A DNA stretch of 64,000 nucleotides from Strigamia acuminata (GCA_949358305.1 OX442318.1:15296517-15360516), one strand, 5' to 3'. Shown: positions 1-10,894, counted from the stretch's first letter. Made by a program: numbers and translations. The notes: generated by a model not told the origin, from the sequence alone.

Positions 1-2101
1 GATGGAGTTTTCCAAGGCAGAATTAAGATAGGAAAATATTAGAGATTTACAGAGCTGATAATAAAAGTTGTTGTCTAAGACAAGTGAAGTGGATTAACAT
101 AAAAGAGAGGTCCGCTTTTCCTGGGTCCACGGGTTCGGCAATCCTGACTTCCTCTTTTAAGAATTTAAGAGAATTTTTTAAGACATTCGAGAGTTAACAG
201 AAGACGATTCCGGTTTGTAAAAGGAATTTTGAGCGGTCCGGAAGTCGTTGTCTCCGAATAAGAGAAAAAGTAGTCAAAGAACATCGGCACGTGAAGTGGT
301 TATTGAGCCGTGTCGAGAGTCACAAGTCGTAAGAATACGACGTCCGTTGAATTGAGTTAGAGTCTGGAATTTAAAAGGGTGATCAGATTTTCTCAAGAGA
401 AGCGAGGTCTATTTGAGTTAAGGCAGTGTTACCTCGCTCGATACGGGACGTTAGAAAGCTACCGGTTGAGATTAGCAAGAGGCGTAGGCAATCGAGATTA
501 GGGAAGTCAGGTGGTTCCTCCTTCTCCGAGAGAGCATCCTTCTGTGAAAAGGTTCCTTCCCCTGAAGAGGATAGAGAATTTCCGAATCTCATTGGCGTCC
601 TTCGATTAAAAGCTGTGAATCGAAAATAGTTTTGTTTGCATAAATAATAGAAAGTGTCTGTATTCCCTATTCCTCTCCCTCTTAGGTCCTTAAACTCGGT
701 CTCTTGGAAAGAAGAGATAAGACCGAGATGGGAGTCTGAGAGAGGGGATGGGTTGCGGGGTACAGATAGGAGAGACGGTTGTTCATACTAAGCGTCTCCA
801 AAACGTCACCTATGATAAATAGCGAGGTTAGATAGGTTATCCTAGTAAAGAGAAGATGTGAATTTATTAGGTTTAATTTTCCCCCGCTATCCTCTTCCTT
901 TTTTTGGTGGGAGCGATGTTGCGAGCAGAAACGCAACAGAAATAATGATAAGTTGAAAAAGGAGCTTCGGTTTTTTACCTGAGTCGATGGATTATTCACG
1001 TTGTTTTTTCCTTTGTCGTAAGCTATTCGGATCTTTGATTATTGGTCGGAATATATCGCAGCAGAATCTTAAGTCATAGAATTTTCGCCAGTAGTTTGAG
1101 ATTCGGGCGTGTCGCGCCATCTAGCGACAAAGTCGGGCATCGGATTTATCTACAAAGAGAATTGAAGGTTTTTAATTTCGGTTCCGGTTAGTTGAATAGA
1201 GTTTTCAAGGACTTATCTGACACGGTACAGGCAGGCATTTGGTCGCTAATTGAAGGTGATAACGGCGAGGATGGGTTTCAAAGCGAAAAGCGAAGTCGTT
1301 GTTGCTTATCGAGCGGTTTGGTCTGGTCGGAGCGCACTCGGAAAGATGTTGTTTTGAAACTGTAGATTTAAATACATTAGGTTAGAAACCACTCCGTTGA
1401 TTAAATAAATAGCTTTAGATGTAATTTACCGTGGATTAAAACCCGATGATTCGGCGTTGGGCAGAGGCGAAGCTTCGTTGGTCGCTAAGGAGCGTTGATC
1501 GGCTAGAACCGCCATTAGGAGAAAGACGGTGCAACGAGCCTCGTTTTCGATTAAGATTTAATTTGATTCAGATTGAGATTTGTTCGACTTAAGTTTTTAC
1601 TGTATGATTTTGATACGATTTCGAATTGATTAGTTGATTACTTTTTCGTTGTTTTGTGTTTCGGATAAGATTCAATCGTTTGGTCGGGTGTCACGTGATT
1701 TGGCGCATCGTGCATCTTTTCGGTCGAGTTCGGGTTTTTTAACTCGCCCGCGAATAGCATTGGGTTTAGTGCGGGAGATGGGAATTTAATTCCGTGCAAT
1801 GCAAGGGATTTATTAAATGCGCACAACGAGTGTCGAGAATGCATTATTTGGGTTCTTTATTCGTATTAAGACAGTGACCATGTCCGGGATTCGAGAATTG
1901 CGATTGATTAGATTAAGTTTCCGTTGACATTGATTAGGCGACGTCTCGTGGCGAAATGTAGCAGTTTTCGGGTTTTCGAGATTTCCATTCAATGTTCGCT
2001 GAGGTTTTATATTTTGAGGGTTTGCACCTTCTTTCAATTCATTTTCGCTGTATTAAATAATCATTAGGGTTTGGGTTATTTATATGCACGATTTTCGATA
2101 T
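1..2101. other. Unassigned sequence left of Gypsy1
   Basis: About 2.1 kb in which I recognise no gene, RNA or transposon domain. Open frames here are short (up to about 105 codons), lack family motifs and overlap on both strands, so I do not call them. A CTAGATGGCGC motif lies on the minus strand at 1114-1124. The last four bases, ATAT (2098-2101), are the left target-site duplication of Gypsy1. Confidence 0.5.
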
Positions 2102-2674
2102 TGTCACGTGTACGAACCGTGCCAATTGATGCGCGATTCGTAGCACGTAATTCGAATCATTATTAGGTTAAATGTTGCTAAATTTCGGCCACAGATGGCG
2201 CTGACGGTTGGACTCCGTCATCGCCATGTGATGGACCGATCAATTCAATTATGGGGTTTATGGCAGATTTGCTATAAATAAGGAGCCCGCACTAAGACAG
2301 CACTCTAATCACTTTTGCTTTTCAGGAACTAGAGAGTCTGATGTCGCCTCAATAAAGAGCGCGGCTGATGACTATAAAACCAATTTGATTGCATTACATT
2401 TAGATTATCACACAGTTGTTTTATAACCCAATTAATAAAGGTTGTACATTTGATAAATGTAAAATGATAGTTTATCCAAATAACATTCTGACCTGTTTGA
2501 GAATAAATGTAACTGAATTTAAAAGGGATCGAACAAACTCTGTTTGTCCGGTCAAATAAATCTGAATTGAATTTAAAGCATAAATGAATCTCATTCCTTC
2601 CTTTTCACACTCATTAAAACCCCAATTAAACACAGTTGCGTGGAAACCTGATCAGGCCCGGAATCCACGTAACA
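2102..2674 (+). repeat. Gypsy1 5' LTR
   Basis: 573 bp, TGTCACGTG...CGTAACA, matching 10895-11467. It holds a TATA box (TATAAATA, 2273-2280), so transcription should start near 2304. An AATAAA polyadenylation signal lies at 2351-2356, and a CTCF-like GGCCACAGATGGCGCT at 2187-2202. Confidence 0.93.
2273..2280 (+). promoter_or_regulatory. TATA box of Gypsy1 LTR
   Basis: TATAAATA about 170 bp into the LTR. A start about 31 bp downstream would fall near 2304, with AATAAA at 2351, giving U3 about 200 bp. The same box recurs in the 3' LTR. Confidence 0.7.
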
Positions 2675-2676
2675 AA

Positions 2677-2693
2677 TGGTGGAGGTGCGGTTC
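2677..2693 (+). promoter_or_regulatory. Gypsy1 primer binding site (candidate)
   Basis: TGGTGGAGGTGCGGTTC begins two bases after the LTR end and starts with TGG, the complement of a tRNA CCA end. I could not assign the tRNA: the acceptor implied is GGAGGTG, which I do not recognise. The location is firm, the tRNA identity open. Confidence 0.6.
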
Positions 2694-3918
2694 TTTCGCC
2701 GAGACCAAAATTAGAATAAAAACCCCGAAAATTAGAGTTAAATCATCAAAAATCGTAAAATTTAGAGCAAAATGAGTGAAATTAGAATTAAAATAACATA
2801 AAATTGGCAAATTTAGCTTAAAAATAGCCTTGAAAATCATATAAAATTTAGAGAAATCCCAAACTAATTTAAATATGAGTGATTCATTTGTGAAACTGAT
2901 AGGAAAGTGAGAATGAGTCATTGCTAGTGAATAAATAGGTCAATTAGATTGAAAATTGGCAAAGTCTAAAAAAATAAAATAGAATAGAATAGAAGTTTTG
3001 AGTGTTTAAATTGGATAAATTTGCATTTGAGTGTTATTTACTGTGATATTTGACTTTGAATTGAATTGATATAGTATTATTGATTGAATTTTGATAAAAT
3101 TTGATGAAATTGTATGTTAATAAGGAATTTAATTGTGATGTTGAGATAAAATTGGATAATAATAGAGAATATATTGTTTATAGTTATTAATGAATTTGTT
3201 TTTTTTCCAGAGCATTTTTGTAAAGTGTTATTAATAAGAAATTTTTCCTTGAATAGTTTTGATGAAATTTAGTAATTATGACCGTGAAAATGAATCGTTT
3301 TTTTTTTGGATATTTTTGTAATTATGACCGTGAAAATTGAATTGTTTAATTATTGAATTGTTCTAGTGTTTTGAAACATTTCTGTAAAAATTGAAGTGTT
3401 TAATTATTGAATTATTTTTCAGAAAGTGAAAAGAGTTTTGTGTGCTAAAAAGTTATAGTGTTATTTATAACTGGAAAAGTGAATTAAAAGTGCTTCGAGT
3501 CAAAGGATTGTGTCTTCTCTACAATTAATAAATCATTGCGGACTCTAGACGTTACGCGTTTTCAAAATACGTAACGGATTACCTGCTCTCAGGTAGTAAG
3601 AAAGAAGAAGAGTTGGAAGAAGAGACAGCATTGAGTGACAAGGTGACTGAGCGAAATAGGGGGCCAAAACCCAAAGAGGGACTTAAAACTCAAAAAAGGG
3701 AAGGTGAAACCCCGCAACAGCACCGAATACGAGTTGTTAGTGCTGATCTTCAAGCTGAATTGTTCCCACACGAGGTGGAGCAATTAGGAGAATTATTGAT
3801 ACGAGAACAGGGTGATCAGGACGACGCAGACGAGAAGGACGTTTTCCAAGACGTTGAGGAGCAACCAAATTTAGAACTTTCATATTTGTGTATAAATAAA
3901 GAACAATCACCAATTAAA
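2694..3918 (+). other. Gypsy1 AT-rich leader
   Basis: About 1.2 kb between PBS and the first gag ATG. It is AT-rich with iterated AAATTAGA-type words and a direct repeat of TAATTATGACCGTGAAAA (3273-3290 and 3319-3336). A good splice acceptor (CTGCTCTCAG, 3582-3591) sits just before the point from which the gag frame is open, so a spliced or non-ATG N-terminal extension of Gag is possible. Confidence 0.5.
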
Positions 3919-5034
3919 ATGGCAAATGCTTCACCAGAACTTGTAGCAATACAGACGGTATTACAAAATTTAGTGGTTAATAGAAGAAATCCAGTTGACT
4001 TTGATCCGGCGACAGGAAATATTGACACATGGCTGATCGGATATGAAGATACAATAGCCGATGACACCGAGAGAATTAAACATCTATCAATTGTGCTGAA
4101 ATCCTCCGCATCATCGTGGTATCTAGACCAACTTCCACAACATCCGACTAGAACATGGATTCAATGGAAAGATGCGTTGAAGGCAAAATTCAGACGACAA
4201 ATAACAACAATTTTGTCGAAATTACAGGCAATGCAGCACAAAGATGGGACAGCTTTGGAACATATGCAGAAAATATTAAAAGAATGTTCTTTTGCGAGAC
4301 CAGCATTTACTGAAGAACAAAAGATATTTCATGTGTTTCAAGGACTTAAAAAGGTGACTAGAGATAAATTGGTAGTCAATTTTCCAAAGACATTGGATCA
4401 ATTAACATCTCAACTTGGATTATTGGAAGCTCATGCATTCAGTGAGGACCCTGCAGAAGTTTTACTAACCCTACTGCAAAAAGCTGTTGATACAACAGGC
4501 GAGGTGAAACCAAGCTTGTTAGTTGAACCGAGCGACGTCAATAAAACCAAAGACGAGTTGTTAGCAGAGGTCAAAGTGCTAAGACAACAGCAGCAGTTTG
4601 GGGAAGCTCAATATGCAGAGGTTACTCCAGTCTTCTATCAAAATCAATGGTATACACCACATCCAAACCAGGCCCAGTTCTACAATAGAGGTAACTTTAG
4701 AGGACGATCTGGACAACAACGTGGATGGTGGAATGGCAATAATAGGAACCAAGGAAGAGGATGGAGTGACAATAGAGGTCAAAACAGAGGTAATTGGAAT
4801 AATCAGTGGAATGATTCAGGTCAAGGATTCCAACAGCAAAATCCACAACAGCAGTGGAATCCACCACAACAGCAATGGAATCCACCACAAGGACAAAGAC
4901 CACAGGGGAATCCGAATAACCAAGGCCATCCACAAAATCCGAATTATAAAGGTAAAAATTTTATTGAAAATTACCGAGGCCGAGGAAATCGAGGAGCCCC
5001 ACGTGGTGGACCACCTAATGCATTGGGAAACTAG
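3919..5034 (+). CDS. gag: Gypsy1 Gag
   Basis: Structural protein that packages element RNA in virus-like particles. From the first ATG (3919) the protein is 371 residues, beginning MANASPELVAI. A capsid-like helical half (residues about 15-200, with the Gag motif IDTWLIGYED and an SSASSWYLDQL segment) is followed by a C-terminal tail rich in Gly, Asn, Gln and Arg with RGN/RGG repeats and WNPPQQQ repeats. No CCHC zinc knuckle is present; the basic tail probably does the RNA binding. The frame is open upstream from before 3613 without an ATG, encoding a charged stretch that could be translated from a spliced mRNA. The stop is directly preceded by the slippery sequence GGGAAAC. The call of Gag is secure, the start less so. 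Confidence 0.82.
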   Translation: MANASPELVAIQTVLQNLVVNRRNPVDFDPATGNIDTWLIGYEDTIADDTERIKHLSIVLKSSASSWYLDQLPQHPTRTWIQWKDALKAKFRRQITTILSKLQAMQHKDGTALEHMQKILKECSFARPAFTEEQKIFHVFQGLKKVTRDKLVVNFPKTLDQLTSQLGLLEAHAFSEDPAEVLLTLLQKAVDTTGEVKPSLLVEPSDVNKTKDELLAEVKVLRQQQQFGEAQYAEVTPVFYQNQWYTPHPNQAQFYNRGNFRGRSGQQRGWWNGNNRNQGRGWSDNRGQNRGNWNNQWNDSGQGFQQQNPQQQWNPPQQQWNPPQGQRPQGNPNNQGHPQNPNYKGKNFIENYRGRGNRGAPRGGPPNALGN

Positions 5035-7730
5035 AATGGCCACAAAGACGAAATAACAAAAAGAAAAGAAGAAAAAGGAAATTAGAAATTATCGAGTTAC
5101 ACGCTATGGATGAACTTTTGCAGATTCCAGTAGTATTAAATGGTATGGAAATTACTGGTGTCTTGGATTCTGGAGGTTTTCGTAATATCATCAGTGAAGA
5201 TTTGGTGAGAACTCTGCAGCTCAAATATCAACCCTGCCCAGGTGTTCGATTGAGAGTTGTGGATGGCTCATTGATAATCCCAGAAGGAAAAACCAGGATT
5301 ACCATTGATGTTGGACAACAACAACATACCATCGAAGTGTTGATTGTCAATGGATTTGGACGACATTTACTGCTAGGAGATAATTTCTTAAGATCTGCAA
5401 AGTGTAAACTCGACTATGACCAACAGAAGATCTTTGTAGGCCCAAAAGATGAACAACAAGAAGTTTTCCCAATGTCAAAGAATTATACTGATGTAAATTA
5501 CATAGCCCGAGTTTTAAAACCAATAACAATTCCAGCATTACATGAATGTGTAGTTCCAATAAAAATTGCAAAGAAAGTAGATGATGAACTATTCATAGAA
5601 CCACTCAGTGGAGTAATTGATCGTTTTGGAGTGATTTGTTGCAAAACATTGACTAAATTCAGAAAAGGTGAAGGAGTTCTGCGAGTTGCGAATCCAACTA
5701 AAAAGACAATCTATTTAGGAAAAAACTCAGCAATAGCAAAAGCTTTTTATGTAATTGAGTCTGGCGTGCTTGATGAAAATAGAGTTGATCAATTTGACTT
5801 TAGCACGGCCATGGCAAATGATAATATGACGCCATCACAACAAGAACTGATGCGACAACTGCTAGAGAAAAATTCTGATAGATTTGCGAAAACTGACAAT
5901 GATTTAGGCAGAGCTCACGCGATTAAACATCGAATTGATACTGGAGATTCTCCTCCAATCCATTTACAACCTTATAGAAGATCAATTAAGGAGAAAGAAA
6001 TCGAGGATGCAGAAACAAAGAAGTTACTTGACCAGGGAGTCATTAGAGAATCCGAGAGCCCATGGAGTGCACCAGTACTACTCATCAAGAAGAGAGATGG
6101 CAAATGGAGATTTTGTGTAGATTGGAGACGGTTAAACGCGGTAACAAAGAAAATGGTTTATCCCTTACCACGTATTGATGACACCCTAGATCAATTAGCG
6201 GGTGCGAAGTATTTTTCAATGATGGATCTCATCCAGGGATATCACCAAGTCGAAATAGACGAACAAGATCGTGAAAAGACAGCGTTTACCACGTCTAGCG
6301 GACATTATGAGTTTAATGTCCTTGGAATGGGATTATGTAACAGCCCAGCCGCCTTTCAAAAATTGATGAACAAAGTGCTTGGTAACCTCCTGGGAAAAGT
6401 ATGCATTGCATATCTTGACGATTTGATAGTGTTTTCAAAGACTTTCGATCAGCACCTCGTTGATTTGGAGGCAGTTTTCCAAAAGCTTAGAACAGCGAAT
6501 CTCAAAGTTAAGCTGAGTAAATGTACGTTTGCGACACACACCATACGATATCTCGGACATGTGGTTGATGCTGAAGGTATTTCACCGGATCCCAGGAATT
6601 TGGATTCTGTGGCGAAGTTTCCGATTCCTGTGAACGTTAAACAACTACGTGGTTTTCTAGGATTATGCTCGTATTACCGGAAATTTATTAAAAGTTTTGC
6701 GGACATTTCCAAACCTCTGGTGAATCTAACCAAAAAAGATGAAAAGTTTGATTGGGGACCTCCCCATGAGAAAGCATTCCACACGCTTCGAACAGCATTA
6801 ATAACAGTGCCGGTGTTAGCACATCCAGATTTTACTCAGCCCTTCATGATTTCATGCGATGCAAGTGCCTATGGATTAGGAGCTATTTTGAAGCAAAAAG
6901 TCAACAATCAAGAGCGTGTCATCGCTTATGCAAGTCGTATGATGAGCACAGCAGAAATGAATTACACTGCAACTGAAAGGGAAATGTTAGCAATCATTTT
7001 TGCTATTGAAAAGTTTAGACCGTACTTATATGGACAGAAATTCCAAATTATTACCGACCATTCTGCCCTCCAATGGCTGAAAGGAGTCCGAAATCCAAAT
7101 GGACGTCTAGCCAGGTGGGCGCTGCAACTAGCTGAGTATGATTTTGAAATATTTCATAAAAGCGGCAAGAAACATACAGATGCCGATGCTTTAAGTAGGA
7201 TCCAGGAAGAATTAAGTGAAGAAGAAATAGAAAAATTACCTTCGCTTTTCTTGGAAAACTTGGACCTCCCTGTTGAACAGAGGAAGGATCCCAAACTTCT
7301 GGACCTCATAACAGCGCTAGAAAACCAAGAGCAACTTCCAAGAAGAAGAAGACGACCACTAAAGCAGTTCGTTCTTCAAAACAAAACGTTGTTCAGGAAG
7401 AAAAAACTTAACAGTTCCCTGAACATGGAAGATTTACTACTAGTAGTTCCAAAACAACTTCAAAAAGATGTATTGCATGAAATGCACGATGGATTACTAG
7501 GAGCTCATTTGGGATTGGCAAAAACGTGGAAACGGGTAAGAACACGATTCTTCTGGACAAGAATCTACAAAGATGTCAGAAATTACGTCTTGTCCTGCCA
7601 ACATTGCGCAAAAGCAAAAACAATGACAACGCCAGCTAAAGGATTAATGCAGCCATGGTCAACAGTCTCAAAGCCCTTTGAGCGAATTGGAATAGATACA
7701 CTTGGACCTTTTCCATTATCACGTCTTTAG
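5019..7730 (+). CDS. pol: Gypsy1 Pol: protease, RT, RNase H, integrase N-terminus (cut short)
   Basis: Open frame entered by -1 frameshift at 5025-5031; its first internal ATG is 5106. Residues counted from 5106: retropepsin with LDSGG near 18 and LLLGDNFL near 87; RT about 270-460 with YPLPRIDD and the catalytic YLDD near 435; RNase H about 575-700 with SCDAS and TDHSALQWL; integrase zinc domain (HDGLLGAHLG, then CQHCAKAK) near 800-840 and the first catalytic Asp in IGIDT. The frame then runs out of gypsy sequence at PLSRL and ends at a TAG contributed by copia DNA at 7728-7730. The other two integrase acidic residues are in a separate frame downstream (8485-9728). RT and RNase H look complete; the integrase is split, so this copy should not make a functional integrase alone. 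Confidence 0.9.
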   Translation, partial: CIGKLEWPQRRNNKKKRRKRKLEIIELHAMDELLQIPVVLNGMEITGVLDSGGFRNIISEDLVRTLQLKYQPCPGVRLRVVDGSLIIPEGKTRITIDVGQQQHTIEVLIVNGFGRHLLLGDNFLRSAKCKLDYDQQKIFVGPKDEQQEVFPMSKNYTDVNYIARVLKPITIPALHECVVPIKIAKKVDDELFIEPLSGVIDRFGVICCKTLTKFRKGEGVLRVANPTKKTIYLGKNSAIAKAFYVIESGVLDENRVDQFDFSTAMANDNMTPSQQELMRQLLEKNSDRFAKTDNDLGRAHAIKHRIDTGDSPPIHLQPYRRSIKEKEIEDAETKKLLDQGVIRESESPWSAPVLLIKKRDGKWRFCVDWRRLNAVTKKMVYPLPRIDDTLDQLAGAKYFSMMDLIQGYHQVEIDEQDREKTAFTTSSGHYEFNVLGMGLCNSPAAFQKLMNKVLGNLLGKVCIAYLDDLIVFSKTFDQHLVDLEAVFQKLRTANLKVKLSKCTFATHTIRYLGHVVDAEGISPDPRNLDSVAKFPIPVNVKQLRGFLGLCSYYRKFIKSFADISKPLVNLTKKDEKFDWGPPHEKAFHTLRTALITVPVLAHPDFTQPFMISCDASAYGLGAILKQKVNNQERVIAYASRMMSTAEMNYTATEREMLAIIFAIEKFRPYLYGQKFQIITDHSALQWLKGVRNPNGRLARWALQLAEYDFEIFHKSGKKHTDADALSRIQEELSEEEIEKLPSLFLENLDLPVEQRKDPKLLDLITALENQEQLPRRRRRPLKQFVLQNKTLFRKKKLNSSLNMEDLLLVVPKQLQKDVLHEMHDGLLGAHLGLAKTWKRVRTRFFWTRIYKDVRNYVLSCQHCAKAKTMTTPAKGLMQPWSTVSKPFERIGIDTLGPFPLSRL
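5025..5031 (+). promoter_or_regulatory. -1 ribosomal frameshift site GGGAAAC
   Basis: The heptamer lies in the gag frame as G-GGA-AAC, exactly the X-XXY-YYZ pattern of -1 slippery sites, with the gag stop codon TAG next (5032-5034). The -1 frame is the pol frame and is open from 5019. Gag-Pol would therefore be made by slipping here, as is known for many gypsy elements and retroviruses. The downstream stimulator was not folded. Confidence 0.82.
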
Positions 7731-8484
7731 ACTTTATCGTGACATTCTTTCGTTATTTACCCGACTTCGAGGATCGCCAAGTTTCTGCGGGAATATTCGG
7801 GCCTACGTGGCGTTTTTAATAACAGTACCCGGCTCGGCGATTCGACTCTATTATTTATTTTCGTTTATTACTTATATCTACTGTAATTCCAGTAACTGTA
7901 ATTTTTCCCCTGATTCTATTTCCATCGAAAGGGGGAATTGTTGGTCTAAGAAACCAAATGATACATATCGATGTGATATAGAATCACATTCCGACTCCTC
8001 ATTTCATTTATTTCGATGTATTTTCCCATTTTTATCAATATTCGATATTGTTTATCTTTTTCCCGCATTTATATGCATTTGTTATGTTTTTGCATGAAGT
8101 ATCATGCTATTCCTAATGCTTTTGTTAGGCTTTATGGAATTTCCAATTCCATAACGAAATTCACGACACCAGGTGTCGTTAGTGTTCTTATCACCTTCCA
8201 AGATGGCGGCGACCATCGTTTTGGCTCTCGCCCATCCATTTTCACTCTGTAAACCCTTTATTTGTAAGTATTTTTGCTTTAGTAAATTTGTTTTATGCTT
8301 TTAAGCATCAGTATTATCATTTCACGGCATATAAGCGCGTTTGCGCGGCCGTTCAATTCGTTTTCCGTCGTCGACGTCGCCCACACGTTCACACGAGTAG
8401 TGTGACGCCTTTGCGACGTTTTCGCCGTGTTTCACTCGACGTTTCGAGTGATTCTTGGTCGTTTTCCTCTGCTACCGACCTACA
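7728..8484 (+). mobile_element. Copia 3'UTR plus LTR embedded in Gypsy1 pol
   Basis: This 757-bp segment is not gypsy. It matches, by eye base for base, the minus strand at 32855-33611, where it follows the RNase H stop codon of Copia4. It contains copia 3'UTR (7731-7925), a PPT (GAAAGGGGGAAT, 7927-7938) and a 546-bp LTR starting TGTTGGTC (7939) and ending CCTACA (8484). Inside the LTR are CCAAGATGGCGGC (8198-8210) and, near the end, CCTCTGCTACC. Gypsy pol resumes at 8485 with ATTACGTCTTG, repeating 7582 onward. The left junction shares CTT between gypsy and copia, as expected for template switching. Confidence 0.9.
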
Positions 8485-9728
8485 ATTACGTCTTGTCCTG
8501 CCAACACTGCGCAAAAGCAAAAACAATGACAACGCCAGCTAAAGGATTAATGCAGCCATGGTCAACAGTCTCAAAGCCTTTTGAGCGAATTGGAATAGAT
8601 ACACCTTTCCCATTATCACGTCTTGGAAATAAACATGTTTTTGTTGTAACTGATTACCTTTCTAGAAATGCAATAGCTAGACCAGCAGCAGCAGCTACAG
8701 CGTTAGAAGCAGCAAAAACATTGCTTTATGAAGTTATTCTGAAAGAAGGCAGTCCAAGAGAAATCCTAAGCGACCGGGGAACCGAATACAGGAATAAAAT
8801 GGTTGAGGAAGTCTCAAATATGTTTAAAAGTTTGCATAAAACTACGTCAGGATACCATCCAAGAACAAATGGATTAACTGAGAGATTTAATGCGACATTC
8901 GCAAAAATGTTGCAAAGTTATGTTAATGAAGAACACACTGACTGGGACGAATTTCTTCCATTTCTCCTGTTTTCGTATAACACGGCCGTTCATGAAACAA
9001 CAGGATATACACCACACTATTTACTTCGTGGATATGATGTGGATTTGACAGTAGATGTTAATTTGGACCTGCCACAGAAAGAATTTACCTTAAGGACAGC
9101 AAAATTCATTCGAGCAGCCAGGAAAATTGCAAATGAGAGACTTGAAAAACAATCTGTAAAAAGTAAGAAAAGATTTGATGAAGATAGAGTCAACAAAGAA
9201 TTTGAACCAGGTGAATTGGTTTATCTGAAAACCATCAACAGAAAAGTTGGCTTGTCAGAGAAGCTTTTACCGCAATTTTCCGGCCCGTATGAAATTGTGC
9301 GAAGAACTGCACCTAATGACTATGAAATCATCAATTCTACAAGAAAGAAAAGTGATATAGTGAATGTAGAAAGGTTAAAGCCATATAAGGAACGAATTGA
9401 AGAAGAAATAGATGAAGTTCTGAAAGATATGCCAGAAAAGAAAGTAAAATTTGCTGAAAAAGTGAAAAAAATCAGTAAAAATGGTGAAATTGTGGTTGAA
9501 AACACAGAAAAACCAGTGAAAACAACAAGAATCAAGCCAAAGGAGCGTTATATAGATGATACGGAACAAATTTCATTGAAATCGCTATTTGAATCACAGC
9601 CCACGAACGAAAATGATAAAAACCAACTTAAAAATCCGCCACCAGATGGCGCAAACACAAAAAATGATGATTTCCGGTCGCGCAGACTCAGACCGTTGAA
9701 ACGAAAAGATTATCGTCATGGCTACTAA
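8485..9728 (+). pseudogene. Gypsy1 integrase, duplicated and displaced C-terminal part
   Basis: About 414 codons in one frame encoding most of a gypsy integrase: the second half of the zinc domain (CQHCAKAK), the core with GIDT, SDRGTEYRNK and RTNGLTERFNATF (the three acidic residues), then a basic C-terminal domain ending RKDYRHGY. The first ~140 bp duplicate 7582-7727 but lack six bases (Leu-Gly after GIDT). The Gypsy2 copy at 31608-32854 has the same deletion, so this part came from a Gypsy2-like donor. No start codon is native to it: the open frame begins at 8427 within the copia LTR. A CTCF-like CCACCAGATGGCGC lies in the coding sequence at 9639-9652. Confidence 0.85.
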
Positions 9729-10880
9729 AGTTCTTTGCAACGGTGAACGCAGATAATAGCGTGACCCGAAACAAAGTCTTCTACGGATTATTTGTTGATA
9801 AATTGTGTTAAATTGTGTGTTAAAAGGTTTGTGTGCATGTTGTGAATGTTTTTAGGTGATTTTAGAAATGAAGTGTGATGTTTTTAACGTCCTTATGAAC
9901 GAATTTCGTGAAATAAAATTCACCGCCATTTTCCTCACTTGTGTCAAATATTAATTAGGTGAAGACATTCTAGACTAAATTTTAAATAGTTGAAGATTAA
10001 ATTTAATAAAATATTGTTGTGAGATAAAATAATTTTAGAATATGAAAGGAATTAAGATAAACAATGGTGCGAATGGCTGGGAATGTGAAAGGACCCATCG
10101 CAACCTTCGCCATCTGCACTGAATTTCATTGGGTTTATTAAATAGGATAAAAATTAGAAATAATCAAAAATTAATAGTAATGACACGAGTGTTCGAAGGA
10201 TGCGATGAAAATAAATAATTGCGAATTTTGTTGAAAATGAATAAATTTGAATTGATTTTGACAAACTGTAAATATTTTGTGATGAAATTTTTGATAAATT
10301 TAATGTAAATATTTCACGGCATAATTTTGATTGAATGTAAATAAGAGTTAATTGTTGTAAATAATTGAAATGTGTTGATGTTTTAACGGTATTGTTAATT
10401 TTAAAGAAAATTAGAGAAATTGGAAAAATATTTTTTGAATTTGTTTATTCCCACTTTGAAAATTGTTAAGAATTGTAATTGATTATGAAAATGCTTGTTT
10501 GTAGTGTGAATGATTTTGAGTATTGTGCAAAAATATGAATTTTGATTTTGATAATTTAACTTTGACAAAAATTTTTCTTTTGATTTATGTTTTTGTTGGA
10601 TTTTTCAAACATGTAAAAATGAAAAAATGGAAAAGCAGAAATTGTATTAGTGATATTAAGTTAGTTTAAGTTGAATTATTTTATGATTTAATTGGAATAG
10701 TAACATTGGAATAAAAGGGAGTAAAGTTAACTCCAGAATGATTTAAGTTTGTGTGATAATAATGAAACAACTGAGTGATAACTTATGAAGGGTAGAAGTA
10801 GCCGAACATTCCTTAAAGAATGTCCGATTTAAAAGACACCTGTCTGGTACCGAAATTTGTATTTTGGGGTCCAAAACACA
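9729..10880 (+). other. Gypsy1 3' noncoding region
   Basis: AT-rich, no ORF of note, no env. A short inverted repeat (ACATTC...GAATGT, about 10806-10823) lies upstream of the PPT; a matching structure is present in Gypsy2 near 30658-30677. Confidence 0.6.
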
Positions 10881-10894
10881 GCAAAAAAGGGAGT
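10881..10894 (+). promoter_or_regulatory. Gypsy1 polypurine tract
   Basis: GCAAAAAAGGGAGT directly abuts the 3' LTR start (TGTCAC at 10895) and would prime plus-strand DNA synthesis. The same tract precedes the Gypsy2 LTR (30585-30598, minus). Confidence 0.85.

Noticed and set aside
383-999. Short ORFs on both strands in 383-592, 426-629 and 682-999
   Set aside because: Overlapping, no motif, no codon or splice evidence; consistent with chance.
2340-2400. Hammerhead-ribozyme core in gypsy LTR (CTGATG words)
   Set aside because: CTGATG occurs, but the GAAAC partner and flanking helices are absent.
8427-8484. Start of the downstream integrase ORF within the copia LTR
   Set aside because: The frame is open there by chance; the ATG belongs to copia LTR DNA and is not a gypsy start.
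9729-10880. env gene in Gypsy1
   Set aside because: The space between pol and PPT has no ORF of suitable length, signal peptide or membrane anchor.
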